DNA of 64,000 nt. Origin: CAITSH01 sp945892985 (GTDB taxonomy: Bacteria; Pseudomonadota; Gammaproteobacteria; Burkholderiales; SG8-39). The notes below the pieces were generated by a model, which was not told where the DNA came from, did not search any database, and was given only the letters and a program-made list of their open reading frames with translations. Every line of letters begins with the position of its first letter. The first letter of the stretch is position 1. Positions 63,882-64,000 of this stretch are shown in pieces. The translations under genes were made by a program, and so were the position numbers. The stretch lies in contig CAMDDU010000018.1 of the NCBI GenBank assembly GCA_945892985.1, positions 15,655-79,654 of the forward strand, in the 5' to 3' direction.

Positions 63882-64000
63882 TTAAGTTCGAAGCGCAATG
63901 GGTATGGGCTTGAGCCCGAAGAGTACCTCGTGAGGGGTCAGGTAGCCAAGACACTTGCGAGGTCGATGGTTTAGGCGGTCTTCAATCGATTGGAGTTTGG
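63882..64000 (-). mobile_element. IS30-family transposase, C-terminal end (cut by window edge)
   Basis: On the minus strand the last 38 codons read KLQSIEDRLNHRPRKCLGYL, then TPHEVLFGLKPIPIALRT and a stop at 63882-63884. The RLNHRPRKCLGYLTPHEV block is the hallmark C-terminus of IS30-type transposases. Most of the gene lies outside. The terminal inverted repeat should lie between about 63860 and 63890 but cannot be confirmed without the other end. Confidence 0.85.

Overview
The window looks like one continuous piece of a betaproteobacterial chromosome. It is moderately GC-rich and densely coded. The basis is the gene content and protein style: a glnA-ntrB-ntrC cluster, a pyruvate dehydrogenase operon with single-lipoyl E2 and lipoyl-fused E3, a betaproteobacterial-type proteasome homologue, paired TRAP and sugar ABC systems, and YggX, TypA and PrlC of proteobacterial type. 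No rRNA, tRNA, CRISPR array or prophage was seen. The only mobile-element trace is the C-terminal end of an IS30-type transposase running off the right edge. All family assignments rest on reading the sequence; no database search was run.

Layout. 1-4.0 kb (minus): tkt-gap-pgk (pgk cut by the left edge). 4.1-7.3 kb (plus): a GarR-like reductase, NudC, and a fused AdoMet decarboxylase/spermidine synthase. 7.3-22.4 kb: D-amino acid dehydrogenase, then a sugar/sugar-acid catabolic block: FAH-family hydrolase, 2-keto-3-deoxy-fuconate-type dehydrogenase, FCD-GntR regulator, CUT1 ABC importer, second SDR, IlvD/Edd-type dehydratase, a TRAP QM pair lacking its receptor, and a galactarate/altronate-type dehydratase. 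The set fits a non-phosphorylative pathway in which an aldonate is dehydrated, oxidised to a 2,4-diketo acid and hydrolysed. 22.4-28.3 kb: typA, rsmE, argA, yggX, phoU, rpiA. 28.3-34.9 kb (minus): aceE-aceF-bph-lpdA-rpiA, with a proteasome homologue inside the pdh operon. 35.2-39.6 kb (plus): folD, prlC, a DUF4124/glutaredoxin protein, xthA. 40-41 kb: a ketopantoate-reductase-like gene behind a set of palindromic operator-like sites.

41.3-47.5 kb: nitrogen control. glnA is followed by a small DUF4124 gene, ntrB and ntrC. glnA has a -24/-12 promoter and three helically phased NtrC-like sites upstream. A rhodanese and a cyanase gene broken by an in-frame amber codon read the other way. 47.6-50.8 kb: a TRAP receptor convergent with its QM genes. 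51-53.5 kb: a gamma-glutamyltransferase-like protein and uppP. 53.6-60.2 kb (minus): a tightly overlapping cluster: ArsS-type radical SAM, membrane/FAD-disulfide reductase fusion, DUF547, two glycosyltransferases, and a SelD-N-terminal-like FAD oxidoreductase. It has no arsM in view. 60.4-63.8 kb (plus): a bufferin-type RiPP operon (precursor, MNIO enzyme, DUF2063 partner, DoxX) extended by a translationally coupled PilJ-domain exported protein.

At least five copies of a small palindrome (GCTGGAAACCCGC-type arms) sit in intergenic gaps along the window. They form a REP-like family that doubles as candidate terminators. The best candidates for undescribed biology are the five-gene bufferin operon, the ArsS/glycosyltransferase/FAD cluster, and the proteasome homologue in the pdh operon.
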